From the NCBI GenBank assembly GCA_963781105.1, contig CAWAED010000006.1, forward strand, positions 13,111 to 77,110: a stretch of 64,000 nucleotides of DNA, given 5' to 3'. The position numbers and the translations under genes are program-made. Positions within the stretch are counted from its first letter, which is position 1, and each line of letters opens with the position of its first letter. The stretch is from Palsa-295 sp963781105. Lineage in GTDB: Bacteria; Acidobacteriota; Terriglobia; Acidiferrales; UBA7541. Below the pieces are notes generated by a model, which was given only the letters and a program-made list of their open reading frames with translations, searched no databases and had not been told where the DNA came from. Below, one piece after another: positions 45,389 through 53,895 of this stretch.

Positions 45389-46792
45389 TTAACTGCGGCG
45401 ACCCCGGACCCGGCCCTTGCGCACAAACCCGTCGTAATTCCTCATCACCAGCTGCGCTTCGAGCTGCTGCACCGTATCCATCGCCACACCCACTACGATC
45501 AGCAGCGAAGTGCCGCCGAAATAGAACTGCACGTTCAGGCCGTCCAGCACGAACCGCCACATGTGCGTGTCAAACCAGTTTCCCACCAGCCACAAATGCT
45601 GCAGGTGGATGCCGGAAATCATCCATTCGGGCAGCAAGCAAACCACCGCGAGGTAGACGCCGCCCACGAACGTCAACCGCGTCAAGATGCGGTTGATGTA
45701 CTCGGAAGTGTTTCGCCCCGGACGAATTCCCGGAACGAATCCGCCGTACTTCCGCATGTTGTCCGCCAGCTCCGTGGGATTGAAAATAATGCCCACGTAG
45801 AAAAACGCGAAAAATATGATCAGCGTCACATAGATCAGCGTGTAGAGCGGCTCGCCCCACTTGATCATGTTCGCGAAGCGCGTAAAGAACGGCGACTTGT
45901 TCTGAAAGAACAGCGCCAGCGTCTGCGGAAAAGTCAGCAAGGAGCTGGCGAAAATCGGCGGAATCACGCCGCCGGAATTCACGCGCAGCGGCAGATACGT
46001 CATCTGCCCGCCCATCACCTTGCGTCCCATCACGCGCTTGGCGTATTGCACCGGAATGCGCCGCTGCCCGCCCTCCACAAACACGATGAACGCGACAACC
46101 GCAAACATCAGTATGATCAAGCCCACGATCGCGATCGGGGTGAACGAGCCCCACTGCTGTGTGGTGGCCTTCAGGTAAAGATCACGCACCGCGTTCGGCA
46201 AACCCACCACGATACCCGCGAAAATGATCAGCGACATGCCGTTGCCGATACCGCGCTCGCTGATCTGCTCGCCCAGCCACATGATGAACGCCGAACCCGT
46301 GGTCAGGGTAAGAACGGTCATCAGCACAAATCGCCAGCCGGGATGATAGACCAGCGCTTGACCGTTCATGTTCTGCAGGGTCAGCGTCTTGGCAATCGTG
46401 AACGACTGGAACACGCTGAGGATGATCGTCAAGTAGCGCGTGTATTGCGTGATCTTCCTGCGGCCCAGTTCGCCTTCCTTTTGCAAACGCTCGAGGTAAG
46501 GCCATACCACCACCATCAATTGCAAAATAATGGACGCCGTGATGTACGGCATGATGCCCAACGCAAAAATCGTCAGGCGGCGCAGGTTGCCGCCGCTAAA
46601 TAAGTCAATCAGTCCAAGGACCGATCCTTGTCCCTGCTGGAAAAGCTGCTGCAGCAATTCCGTATTGATTCCAGGCGTCGGAATATGCCCGCCCAGCCGG
46701 TACACGGCGAGCAGAGCAAGTGTAAACAGCACGCGATTGCGCAAATCCGGCGTGCTGAATATGTTCCGAAATGCCTGAACCAGCTTGTTCAT
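45389..46792 (-). CDS. secY: SecY, protein-conducting channel subunit
   Basis: This ten-helix channel of the Sec translocon works with SecA (19439-22426). 467 residues, with the plug region (GSVLGLIDLFSGGNLRRLTIFALGIMP spans it), the cytoplasmic C4 loop GGQRRIPVQYAKRVMG and NSGGVIPPIFASSLL in helix 7. Its ATG overlaps the rplO stop by four bases. Confidence 0.97.
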   Translation of the reverse strand: MNKLVQAFRNIFSTPDLRNRVLFTLALLAVYRLGGHIPTPGINTELLQQLFQQGQGSVLGLIDLFSGGNLRRLTIFALGIMPYITASIILQLMVVVWPYLERLQKEGELGRRKITQYTRYLTIILSVFQSFTIAKTLTLQNMNGQALVYHPGWRFVLMTVLTLTTGSAFIMWLGEQISERGIGNGMSLIIFAGIVVGLPNAVRDLYLKATTQQWGSFTPIAIVGLIILMFAVVAFIVFVEGGQRRIPVQYAKRVMGRKVMGGQMTYLPLRVNSGGVIPPIFASSLLTFPQTLALFFQNKSPFFTRFANMIKWGEPLYTLIYVTLIIFFAFFYVGIIFNPTELADNMRKYGGFVPGIRPGRNTSEYINRILTRLTFVGGVYLAVVCLLPEWMISGIHLQHLWLVGNWFDTHMWRFVLDGLNVQFYFGGTSLLIVVGVAMDTVQQLEAQLVMRNYDGFVRKGRVRGRRS

Positions 46793-47244
46793 CGCAGGAC
46801 TTCGACCTTGCCGCCGGCGGCCGCGATTTTCTCTTCCGCCGACTTGCTGAACGCATGCGCTTGCACCGTCAGCGCTACCTTCAGTTCACCATCGCCTAAA
46901 ATCTTCAGGCTTTCGCGCTTGACGCGCAGCACGCCTAGCCCGTACAGCAGGTCCGGCGAGATCGTGTCACCCGCCGAAAATACGTTGAGGCTCTCGACGT
47001 TGATCACCGCGTAAGTCTTCGAATGCGGCGCCGAAAATCCGCGCTTCGGCAGTCGCCGGTGCAGGGGCATCTGGCCGCCCTCAAATCCCGGCCGTCGCGA
47101 ATAACCGCGGCGAGACTGCTGGCCTTTGTTTCCCGCGCCGGAAGTCTTGCCCATCTTCGAGCCCATGCCGCGACCTACGCGCACCTTGCGATGACGCGAG
47201 CCGCGCGGCGGCTTCAAATTCGATAATGTCGGTTTCTGTGCCAT
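46789..47244 (-). CDS. rplO: Ribosomal protein L15
   Basis: 151 residues: SNLKPPRGSRHRKVRVGRGMGSKMGKTSGAGNKGQ-type basic N-terminus, then GGQMPLHRRLPKRGF. The C-terminal fold is standard. It starts two bases after rpmD. Confidence 0.96.
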   Translation of the reverse strand: MAQKPTLSNLKPPRGSRHRKVRVGRGMGSKMGKTSGAGNKGQQSRRGYSRRPGFEGGQMPLHRRLPKRGFSAPHSKTYAVINVESLNVFSAGDTISPDLLYGLGVLRVKRESLKILGDGELKVALTVQAHAFSKSAEEKIAAAGGKVEVLR

Positions 47245-47246
47245 TC

Positions 47247-47447
47247 TCAGCCCTCAATCACCACAAGATGGTGCACGCGCGCGATCATGCCGCGGATCGA
47301 CGGAGTGTCCTGCACTTCCAGCACTTGCTGCATGCGCCGGAAGCCCAGCCCGCGAACGGTCTGGCGCATGTCCCGCGGACAGCCGATAAAGCTGCGCACC
47401 CACTTGATTTTTAACGTTCCCGATTTCTTCTTGGTCGTTGTCGTCAT
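47247..47447 (-). CDS. rpmD: Ribosomal protein L30
   Basis: A 66-residue protein starting at ATG 47447: GTLKIKWVRSFIGCPRDMR and TVRGLGFRRMQQVLEVQDTP are diagnostic of bacterial L30. The frame is open far upstream through rpsE, but homology begins here. Lies between rpsE and rplO as usual. Confidence 0.94.
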   Translation of the reverse strand: MTTTTKKKSGTLKIKWVRSFIGCPRDMRQTVRGLGFRRMQQVLEVQDTPSIRGMIARVHHLVVIEG

Positions 47448-47467
47448 GTTCGTTGCCCGCAGCCGTC

Positions 47468-48007
47468 TTAGGACGCCGCCGCTTCCTCCGCCACTTTGCC
47501 GCGGCCTTCCGCCACCTTGTTGGCGTCTTTCAAGTGCATCAGCGCGTCGAAAGTCGCCTTGATCACGTTGTGCGGGTTCGAAGTGCCGAGAGACTTCGTC
47601 AGCACGTTCTGAATTCCCGCAACCTCCATCACCGCGCGCACTGCGCCGCCGGCGATGATTCCCGTCCCTTCCGGAGCGGGCTTCAGCAGCACCTGGCCCG
47701 AGCCATAACGGCCGAGGACCTGGTGTGGAATAGTCGAGCCCTTCATATTCAACTTGACCATGTTCTTCTTGGCTGATTCGATCGCTTTGCGAATCGCCAT
47801 GGGCACTTCGCGAGCCTTGCCCATGCCAAAACCGGCATGGCCGCCCTGATCGCCCACCACTACCAGCGCCGAGAAGCTGAGGTTCTTTCCGCCCTTCACG
47901 ACTTTCGTACAACGGTTGATCGAGACTACCTGATCCTTCAAATTCGCCTGGTTGGTTTCCACCGGACGGCGAACGGCTAGCGAGTCTTTGAGCTCTTGTT
48001 TCGACAT
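47468..48007 (-). CDS. rpsE: Ribosomal protein S5
   Basis: A decoding-accuracy protein of 179 residues: VSINRCTKVVKGGKNLSFSALVVVGD in the double-stranded RNA-binding domain, then LKPAPEGTGIIAGGAVRAVMEVAGI and LGTSNPHNVIKATFDAL. It has a short Ala-rich tail. Confidence 0.97.
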   Translation of the reverse strand: MSKQELKDSLAVRRPVETNQANLKDQVVSINRCTKVVKGGKNLSFSALVVVGDQGGHAGFGMGKAREVPMAIRKAIESAKKNMVKLNMKGSTIPHQVLGRYGSGQVLLKPAPEGTGIIAGGAVRAVMEVAGIQNVLTKSLGTSNPHNVIKATFDALMHLKDANKVAEGRGKVAEEAAAS

Positions 48008-48012
48008 AATTT

Positions 48013-48390
48013 TCAGAACTTCAGGCCCGCCTCCCGGGCCGCTTCCGCGAGCGCCTTCACGCGCCCGTGATATTGATATCCACCGCGGTCGTACACCACT
48101 TTCTCGACGCCCTTCGCGCGGGCGCGCTCCGCAATCACCTTGCCGACTATTTTCGCGGCAGCAATGTTGCCGCCGCCCTTGATCGTCTTGCGCACTTCGC
48201 CATCGAGCGAACTCGCGGAAACGATGGTGCGATTGGTTGAATCATCCACCACTTGCGCGCGAATGTGCTTCGAAGAACGATGCACGCATAGCCGCGGACG
48301 CTCCGCCGTTCCGGCCAACGTCTTGCGCATTCGCACGTGAATACGGCGGCGATGCGCTTCACTCGATAATCTTCGAACCGGTGCTGCCAC
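48013..48390 (-). CDS. rplR: Ribosomal protein L18
   Basis: This 5S rRNA-binding protein has 125 residues: RPRLCVHRSSKHIRAQVVDD and the C-terminal VVYDRGGYQYHGRVKALAEAAREAGL are typical. It follows rplF by 18 bases. Confidence 0.96.
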   Translation of the reverse strand: MAAPVRRLSSEAHRRRIHVRMRKTLAGTAERPRLCVHRSSKHIRAQVVDDSTNRTIVSASSLDGEVRKTIKGGGNIAAAKIVGKVIAERARAKGVEKVVYDRGGYQYHGRVKALAEAAREAGLKF

Positions 48391-48408
48391 GTTCTTTCTC
48401 CTCCCGGC

Positions 48409-48954
48409 CTACGCGGCCGCCGACTTCGCGCCGGCCTTGCCGGCCTTCTTCTTCAGCCGCTCGCCGGTAATGCGCACGCCCTTCTGCTTGTAGGGGTCAG
48501 GCGGACGCAAACTGCGCAAATTCGCCGCGACCTGGCCCACTTGATTTTTGTCCGCGCCGGATACCACCATGTGCGTCTGCTTTTCGACAGTGATCGTGAT
48601 GCCCTCGGGAATCGCGAATTCGATCGGGTGCGAATATCCGAGCGCGAGAACTACGTTCTTGCCTTTCACTTCCGCGCGATAGCCGACGCCCACGATGTCC
48701 AAATCTTTTTTGAAGCCGGTGGTCACGCCGGTGACGGCGTTCGCTACCAGCGCCCGCGCGAGTCCATGCAGCGCGCGCTGCTCATCAGAATCGCGCTTCG
48801 CCGTTAACGTACCGTCCTTCTGCTCGAAGTGGATGCCGCGCGGCACGGCAATCTGCATTTTGCCTTTGGGACCCTGCACTTCAACGGCGCTGTCCTTAAT
48901 CTGAATCTTCACGCCGGACGGCACGGGAATAATTTTGTTTCCAATTCGCGACAT
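48409..48954 (-). CDS. rplF: Ribosomal protein L6
   Basis: 181 residues: MSRIGNKIIPVPSGVKI start, two similar domains, and the conserved LRPPDPYKQKGVRI near the end, followed by a Lys/Ala-rich tail. Shares one base with the rpsH stop. Confidence 0.97.
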   Translation of the reverse strand: MSRIGNKIIPVPSGVKIQIKDSAVEVQGPKGKMQIAVPRGIHFEQKDGTLTAKRDSDEQRALHGLARALVANAVTGVTTGFKKDLDIVGVGYRAEVKGKNVVLALGYSHPIEFAIPEGITITVEKQTHMVVSGADKNQVGQVAANLRSLRPPDPYKQKGVRITGERLKKKAGKAGAKSAAA

Positions 48955-49352
48955 TACCAGACCTCACACATGATTTCGCCGCCGATGCCCGCTTTGCGCG
49001 CCGACTGGCCGGTCATCAATCCCTTGGGCGTGGACACAATCGAAATTCCCATGCCGCCCACCACCTGGCGAATGTCCGTCTTGCCCACGTAGCGCCGCGA
49101 ACCGGGGCGCGAAACGCGCTTTAGGTCCGTGATCACGCTGCGGCGATCGGGTGTGTAGCGCAAGAACAGGCGCAAAGTCTTCTTGGTTTTCTGCTCTTCC
49201 ACCACTTTGAAATTCGCGAGGTAGCCTTCTTCCTTCAAAATGCGCGCCAGCTCGACTTTCAGCTTCGAAGAAGGTAGGTCCACGCGTGAGTGTTTCGCGC
49301 GCGCGGCGTTGCGAATTCGCGTCAACAAATCGGCAATCGGATCAGTCGTCAT
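48954..49352 (-). CDS. rpsH: Ribosomal protein S8
   Basis: 132 residues: TDPIADLLTRIRNAARAKHSRVDLPSSKLK at the start and GISIVSTPKGLMTGQSARKAGIGGEIMCEVW at the end, both standard. S8 is a primary 16S binder and, in E. coli, the spc operon repressor. Confidence 0.97.
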   Translation of the reverse strand: MTTDPIADLLTRIRNAARAKHSRVDLPSSKLKVELARILKEEGYLANFKVVEEQKTKKTLRLFLRYTPDRRSVITDLKRVSRPGSRRYVGKTDIRQVVGGMGISIVSTPKGLMTGQSARKAGIGGEIMCEVW

Positions 49353-49382
49353 TCGTCCTTGTCCTTAATTCCTGCTTGCAAC

Positions 49383-49568
49383 CTACCAGCTGGCCTTGGT
49401 GACGCCGGGGATTTCGCCCTTGAGCGCCAAACCGCGGAAACAGATACGGCACATTTCAAACTTGCGCAGAAACGCGCGCGGGCGTCCGCAGATCCTGCAG
49501 CGGTTGCGCCGGCGGATCTTGAACTTCAGCTTCTTGCGTTGCTTCGCGAACTGCGCGGTACGTCCCAT
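49383..49568 (-). CDS. rpsN: Ribosomal protein S14, zinc-binding type Z
   Basis: 61 residues, the short zinc form: Cys24, Cys27, Cys40 and Cys43 form the ribbon (RCRICGRPR and MCRICFRGLA). The long zinc-free form is not in the window. Confidence 0.96.
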   Translation of the reverse strand: MGRTAQFAKQRKKLKFKIRRRNRCRICGRPRAFLRKFEMCRICFRGLALKGEIPGVTKASW

Positions 49569-49596
49569 ACTCGCTCTTTCTCCTTACGCTTCGCGC

Positions 49597-50139
49597 CTAC
49601 GCGCGAAACGGCACGCCGAGCAGCTTCAGCAGCTCGCGCCCTTCTTCGTCGTTGCGGGCAGACGTCGTAATCGTGATGTTCATGCCCTTGATTTTGTCCA
49701 CGCGCGTGTAATCGATTTCCGGAAACACTAGCTGGTCCTTCAGACCCAGCGTGTAATTGCCGCGCCCGTCGAACGAATTTGGCGGCAAGCCCTTGAAGTC
49801 GCGCACGCGAGGCAGCACGATTGCCGAAAGCCGGTCGAGAAATTCGTACATCCGCTCGCCGCGTAGCGTGACCATGCAGCCGATCGCCATGCCTTTGCGA
49901 ATCTTGAAATTCGCGATGGACTTCTTGGCCCGCGTGATCACCGGCTTCTGTCCCGTGATCTGCCCGAGTTCCGCCGCGGCGGTATCCAGCAATTTCACGT
50001 TGGCGCTCGCTTCACCCATGCCGATATTCACGGTGATCTTCTTTACCCGCGGCACGGCCATGGTGTTCTTGAAGCCGAAACGCTTCGAGAGCGCCGGAAC
50101 TGCTTCGTTGCGATACTTTTCATGCAAACGCGTAATCAT
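49597..50139 (-). CDS. rplE: Ribosomal protein L5
   Basis: 180 residues, a 5S rRNA-binding protein: NTMAVPRVKKITVNIGMGEAS, QKPVITRAKKSIANFKIRKGM and RDFKGLPPNSFDGRGNYTLG are diagnostic. Confidence 0.97.
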   Translation of the reverse strand: MITRLHEKYRNEAVPALSKRFGFKNTMAVPRVKKITVNIGMGEASANVKLLDTAAAELGQITGQKPVITRAKKSIANFKIRKGMAIGCMVTLRGERMYEFLDRLSAIVLPRVRDFKGLPPNSFDGRGNYTLGLKDQLVFPEIDYTRVDKIKGMNITITTSARNDEEGRELLKLLGVPFRA

Positions 50140-50163
50140 TTCTCGCCCTTACCTCTGGAATCG

Positions 50164-50511
50164 TTAATTCTCAAAAGTCGTATTGCAGCGCCGGCAGCTT
50201 CTCACTTTGGTTCCATCCGGCAGTGTCGTGTGTCCCGCGCGCGTATGCTTGCCGCATCCCGGACAAACCAGCATTACGTTTGAAACATGCACCGGGCCTT
50301 CCTTCTCCAAAATCCCGCCCTTGATGTTCTTCGACGGGTTTGGCCGCGTGTGCTTCTTGATGATGTTGGCGTGCTCGACCGTCACCGTCAGCTTCCAGGG
50401 ATTTACCGCCAGCACTTTTCCAGTTTTGCCCTTGGAACGCCCGGACATGATTTTTACCGTGTCGCCGTGCCTGATGCTGAATGCCGCCGGTTTTTCGACT
50501 ATTTTTCTCAT
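50164..50511 (-). CDS. rplX: Ribosomal protein L24
   Basis: 115 residues from ATG 50511, two bases after the rplN stop. A GTG nine bases upstream would overlap rplN and lacks room for a ribosome-binding site. The KOW motif is GDTVKIMSGRSKGKTGKVLAV; the C-terminal part has CPGC and CRRC, a small zinc-ribbon-like end. Confidence 0.95.
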   Translation of the reverse strand: MRKIVEKPAAFSIRHGDTVKIMSGRSKGKTGKVLAVNPWKLTVTVEHANIIKKHTRPNPSKNIKGGILEKEGPVHVSNVMLVCPGCGKHTRAGHTTLPDGTKVRSCRRCNTTFEN

Positions 50512-50513
50512 GG

Positions 50514-50882
50514 CTACCACACTTCCGGAGCGAGCGAGATGATCTTGGTGAACTTCTTATCGCGCAGTTCGCGGGCTACCGGCCCGAAAACGCGCGTTCC
50601 AATCGGCTCGTTCGCATCGTTGATCAGCACCGCGGCGTTATCGTCAAACCGGATATACGTGCCATCCTTGCGCCGCTGTTCTTTTCTGGTGCGCACAATC
50701 ACTGCTTTCACCACTTTCCCTTTTTTGACCTGGCTATCGGGTTGCGCTTCCTTCACCGCCGCCGTAATCACATCGCCCAACCCGGCCGTCAACCCCGTGT
50801 CTCCCCCAATCGGAAGAATGCAGGTCAGCTGACGCGCGCCGGAATTATCGGCAACCGTCAGCCATGTTCGCATCTGTACCAT
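50514..50882 (-). CDS. rplN: Ribosomal protein L14
   Basis: 122 residues from ATG 50882 (MVQMRTWLTVADNSGAR), with GGGGAG upstream. An upstream in-frame ATG would add 26 residues with no homology. Forms the intersubunit bridge with 16S rRNA. Confidence 0.96.
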   Translation of the reverse strand: MVQMRTWLTVADNSGARQLTCILPIGGDTGLTAGLGDVITAAVKEAQPDSQVKKGKVVKAVIVRTRKEQRRKDGTYIRFDDNAAVLINDANEPIGTRVFGPVARELRDKKFTKIISLAPEVW

Positions 50883-50914
50883 CGTCTTGCTCCCCGTTAA
50901 GTCACTGCCGCGCT

Positions 50915-51220
50915 TTAGGCTACGCGCGTCGAACGCTGCAATACTTCCTTCAGCCGCCACCGCTTCAGCTTCGAGAGCGGCCGCGTGGATACAATCTGCA
51001 CCGTGTCGCCCACGCGCGCTTCGCCCGTTTCATCGTGCGCATAGTATTTCTTGGTGTGACGCACGACCCGCTGATAGAGCGGATGCTGCACCGCGCGGGT
51101 CACCTTCACTACGATGGTTTTCGCCATCTTCGTGGAAGTGACGATGCCGGTCAGTTCCTGCCGCACGCCGCGCTCGCGCGATTCCGCCTGCACGGCTGCT
51201 GCTGTTGTTTCGTTGGCCAT
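50915..51220 (-). CDS. rpsQ: Ribosomal protein S17
   Basis: 101 residues: a 20-residue N-terminal extension, then the OB fold LTGIVTSTKMAKTIVVKVTR, HPLYQRVVRHTKKYYAHDE and STRPLSKLKRWRLKEVL. Its ATG shares one base with the rpmC stop. Confidence 0.96.
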   Translation of the reverse strand: MANETTAAAVQAESRERGVRQELTGIVTSTKMAKTIVVKVTRAVQHPLYQRVVRHTKKYYAHDETGEARVGDTVQIVSTRPLSKLKRWRLKEVLQRSTRVA

Positions 51221-51435
51221 TACGCTTTCCTCAATTCGCTTTCGCGCAGCAACGTCTTCACCCGCGCGAAATCGCGCTTGGCTTCCCGCAATTTCCGCAG
51301 ACCTTCCGCTTGCCCGGTGGAAAGCTGGAAGCGGAGGCGAAAAATCTGCTCCGCAAGCTCGGTTTGCTGCGTATGGAGCTCGTCCTTAGTCATGTCGCGG
51401 TATTTTTCGATGCGGCTCGCCGCACGTTCTGCCAT
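51220..51435 (-). CDS. rpmC: Ribosomal protein L29
   Basis: 71 residues of two helices: YRDMTKDELHTQQTELAEQIFRLRFQLSTGQ and LREAKRDFARVKTLLRE, the canonical L29 pattern at the tunnel exit. Shares one base with both neighbours. Confidence 0.95.
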   Translation of the reverse strand: MAERAASRIEKYRDMTKDELHTQQTELAEQIFRLRFQLSTGQAEGLRKLREAKRDFARVKTLLRESELRKA

Positions 51436-51851
51436 TACAGTTCCTCCGCCCGTGATACGAACTTCGTCATGATCGGCAGTTTGTGCGCCGCCAATTTCAT
51501 GGCTTCCGTGGCCGCCGCCAAATCCACGCCGGACATCTCAAACATCACTCGTCCGGGCTTCACCACCGCCACCCATTTCTCCGGTGGACCTTTGCCCTTA
51601 CCCATGCGCGTTTCAGCCGGCTTTTTGGTGTAGGGCTTATCCGGGAAAATGCGAATCCACAATTTTCCGCCGCGCTTGATGAAACGCGTGATCGCGACGC
51701 GCGCTGCTTCAATCTGCCGGTCGGTAATCCAGGCCGGCTCCAGCGCCTTCAATCCGTACTCGCCAAACGCCAGCGAGCCGCCGCGCCAGGCCTTGCCCGT
51801 GCGCCGGCCGCGCTGCTGCTTGCGGTACTTCACTTTTTTCGGCATCAACAT
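51435..51851 (-). CDS. rplP: Ribosomal protein L16
   Basis: 138 residues beginning MLMPKKVKYRKQQRGR, the usual start. GSLAFGEYGLKALEPAWI and GKLWIRIFPDKPYTKKPAETRMG are diagnostic. Located at the A-site finger of the large subunit. Confidence 0.97.
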   Translation of the reverse strand: MLMPKKVKYRKQQRGRRTGKAWRGGSLAFGEYGLKALEPAWITDRQIEAARVAITRFIKRGGKLWIRIFPDKPYTKKPAETRMGKGKGPPEKWVAVVKPGRVMFEMSGVDLAAATEAMKLAAHKLPIMTKFVSRAEEL

Positions 51852-51884
51852 AATCGTTCGCTCGTGTCCTTACGCTCTGAACTC

Positions 51885-52556
51885 TTAATTATTTTGCGCT
51901 GCCGGCGCCGTTCCGGTTTTCGGGCCGCGTTGCGGAATTTTTTCGCCCTGATAGATCCAGCACTTCACACCGATGACTCCGTAAGTCGTGTGCGCTTCGG
52001 CCGTGCCGAAATCAATGTCCGCGCGCAACGTCTGCAACGGCAGTCGTCCTTGCAGGTACCATTCTTTTCGCGCGATTTCCGCGCCGTTCAAGCGGCCGGC
52101 CACACGCACCTTGATGCCTTTGCATCCAAAACGCAGCGCCGAGTCCACGGCCTTGCGCATCGCGCGCCGGAAGGCCACGCGCTTTTCCAATTGCAGTGCG
52201 ATCGATTCCGCCACCAGATGCGCATCGAGTTCCGGACGGTGCACTTCTTGGATGTCAATGTGCACTTCGCGCTTGGTGCGCTTCTGCACGTCGGCTTTCA
52301 GCTTGTCGATTTCCGAGCCTTTGCGCCCGATAATGATTCCCGGCCGCGCCGTATAAATCCTGATGACCAGCTTGTTGGCGGCACGCTCGACGTCAATCCC
52401 GTTGATGCCCGCCGACTTGAGTTTTTCCTTCAACGTCTTGCGCAGCTGGACATCTTCATGCAACAGGTCGGCATAATCGCGCTTCGCGAACCAGCGCGAC
52501 TTCCAAGGCTTGTTGTAGCCCAGCCGAAAACCGTACGGATGTGTTTTCTGCCCCAA
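51885..52556 (-). CDS. rpsC: Ribosomal protein S3
   Basis: 223 residues from a TTG at 52556 (LGQKTHPYGFRLGYNKPW), placed by homology and by the strong GGGAGGA seven bases upstream; the frame is open 25 codons further, but that part is not S3-like. The KH domain (TARPGIIIGRKGSEIDKLK) and the C-terminal fold (LNGAEIARKEWYLQGRLPLQTLRADIDFG) are intact. Confidence 0.95.
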   Translation of the reverse strand: MGQKTHPYGFRLGYNKPWKSRWFAKRDYADLLHEDVQLRKTLKEKLKSAGINGIDVERAANKLVIRIYTARPGIIIGRKGSEIDKLKADVQKRTKREVHIDIQEVHRPELDAHLVAESIALQLEKRVAFRRAMRKAVDSALRFGCKGIKVRVAGRLNGAEIARKEWYLQGRLPLQTLRADIDFGTAEAHTTYGVIGVKCWIYQGEKIPQRGPKTGTAPAAQNN

Positions 52557-52590
52557 ACTGTCCTCCCGCTTCCTCTTTTGCCGCTCTTGC

Positions 52591-53112
52591 CTACTTCTTC
52601 TTTTTCTGGCCTTGCTTGGTGCGTTGTTCAAGCGCCTTGCGAGCCTTGCGTACCGCGCCTTTCACGCCCTTGGATGCCTGCGCTTCTGCCACCGCTGCGG
52701 CGACGCGATCGGCCGCGGCGCGGTGATGCTCGGAAACCTCCACCACGATGTGGCTGGTGCGTTTCTGGTAACGGAAACCGCGGCCCATCGGCGCCGGACG
52801 CATGCGCTTCCAGCGCGGGCCTTCGTTGACGTAGCAGCGCGTGACGAACAGTTCATCCACGTCGAGCGATTCGCCAGAATCCTCCGCCTTGCGTTCGGCG
52901 TTCGCGATCGCGCTGCGTAGCGTCTTTTCAATTTCCTTGGCCACGCGCTTCTTCGTGAACTGCAGCGTATGCAGCGCATCTTCCGCGCGCTGTCCGCGAA
53001 TCAGGTCGATCACCAGCCGCGCCTTTTGCGGTGATACCCGCGTATAGCGCGCCTTGGCGATGCCCTCGATCTGCGTTGAAACCTGCGTCGAACCTTGTAG
53101 TGCCGTTGCCAT
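52591..53112 (-). CDS. rplV: Ribosomal protein L22
   Basis: 173 residues. The core ARYTRVSPQKARLVIDLIRGQ and GPRWKRMRPAPMGRGFRYQKRTSHI is complete, including the tunnel loop. About 45 extra residues at the C-terminus (ASKGVKGAVRKARKALEQRTKQGQ) form a Lys/Ala-rich tail not found in the standard 110-residue protein. Confidence 0.96.
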   Translation of the reverse strand: MATALQGSTQVSTQIEGIAKARYTRVSPQKARLVIDLIRGQRAEDALHTLQFTKKRVAKEIEKTLRSAIANAERKAEDSGESLDVDELFVTRCYVNEGPRWKRMRPAPMGRGFRYQKRTSHIVVEVSEHHRAAADRVAAAVAEAQASKGVKGAVRKARKALEQRTKQGQKKKK

Positions 53113-53135
53113 CGTCTGGTTCCTCTAAGATCGAT

Positions 53136-53483
53136 TTAAGACTTTGCCGCCGGTGCCGCTCCGCCTGCGGGAGCCGCTCCTGCTGCCGGCGTGCCTGCCG
53201 CCGCAGCCGCCCTTTCGAGGGCCGCTTTCACCGCGTGGCCTTTGAACGTCCGCGTCGGCGCGAATTCGCCGAGCTTGTGTCCCACCATCTGCTCGGTGAT
53301 GTACACCGGAATGAACTTCTTGCCGTTGTGCACCGCGAGAGTGTGCCCGATCATGTCCGGCAAAATCGTGGACCGCCGCGACCACGTCTTCAAAACTTTC
53401 TTCTCGTTGCGCGTGTTCAGCGCCTCCACCTTTTTCTGCAGGTGGCCGTCAACGAACGGTCCCTTCTTGAGCGATCGCGCCAT
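53136..53483 (-). CDS. rpsS: Ribosomal protein S19
   Basis: 115 residues from ATG 53483 (MARSLKKGPFVDGHLQKKV), behind GGAAAG. The 92-residue core ends with FAPTRTFKGHAVKAALERAA; an Ala/Gly/Pro tail (about 24 residues) follows. The open frame upstream overlaps the unrecognised ORF in another frame and is not part of S19. Confidence 0.96.
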   Translation of the reverse strand: MARSLKKGPFVDGHLQKKVEALNTRNEKKVLKTWSRRSTILPDMIGHTLAVHNGKKFIPVYITEQMVGHKLGEFAPTRTFKGHAVKAALERAAAAAGTPAAGAAPAGGAAPAAKS

Positions 53484-53491
53484 CGGCTTTC

Positions 53492-53794
53492 CTATTCCTC
53501 CACGCGGCGCAGCTTCACCCACTGCGCGCGTCGTACTCGTTTGAATCCGCGCACCGGCCCGGGTACCCGGTGCGAAAGCGGGCAGAAAGGACAAACAAAC
53601 CGCGTCCCCTGCGCATTCGGAATCTTTTCCACAATTACGGCCCAACCTGCCCGGCACAACCGGAACTGAATCTGCGGCGCGGGCACGAGTTTCGAAGCGG
53701 TCTTCACCACGGGCTTCGCAGCGCGCCGCGGAGCTGCTTTCCGCGCACGCGTCGCGCGCCTGGGTGAGCGCCTAGACGTTCGTGTGGCTGTCAT
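53492..53794 (-). CDS. Unrecognised basic CPFC-containing protein between rplB and rpsS
   Basis: A 100-residue frame lies between rplB and rpsS. ATG 53794 has AGGAG seven bases upstream, and its stop is eight bases before rpsS. The first 45 residues are very basic and Ala-rich (RTSRRSPRRATRARK and on), like tails that bind rRNA. The rest (QIQFRLCRAGWAVIVEKI, RFVCPFCPLSHRV, FKRVRRAQWVKLRRVEE) looks like a small folded domain; three Cys and a His could bind a metal. I do not recognise a family. Its place suggests a ribosome-linked role, but that is inference. Confidence 0.65.
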   Translation of the reverse strand: MTATRTSRRSPRRATRARKAAPRRAAKPVVKTASKLVPAPQIQFRLCRAGWAVIVEKIPNAQGTRFVCPFCPLSHRVPGPVRGFKRVRRAQWVKLRRVEE

Positions 53795-53895
53795 CGTCGA
53801 ACTCCTAATTCCCCGCCGCGCCGGGTTCATGCTCTTCTTTTCTACCTCGTTTCCACCTTCGGAAACCGAAGGGTGCTTCCTTTCTTTTGCTGCTG

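Noticed and set aside
44816..46603. 595-codon open frame antisense to adk and secY
   Set aside because: Composition (very rich in His, Arg and Gln) and complete overlap with secY and adk mark it as a shadow frame.
52557..52631. 25-residue N-terminal extension of rpsC
   Set aside because: The extra part has no S3 similarity, and a strong ribosome-binding site serves the internal TTG at 52556.
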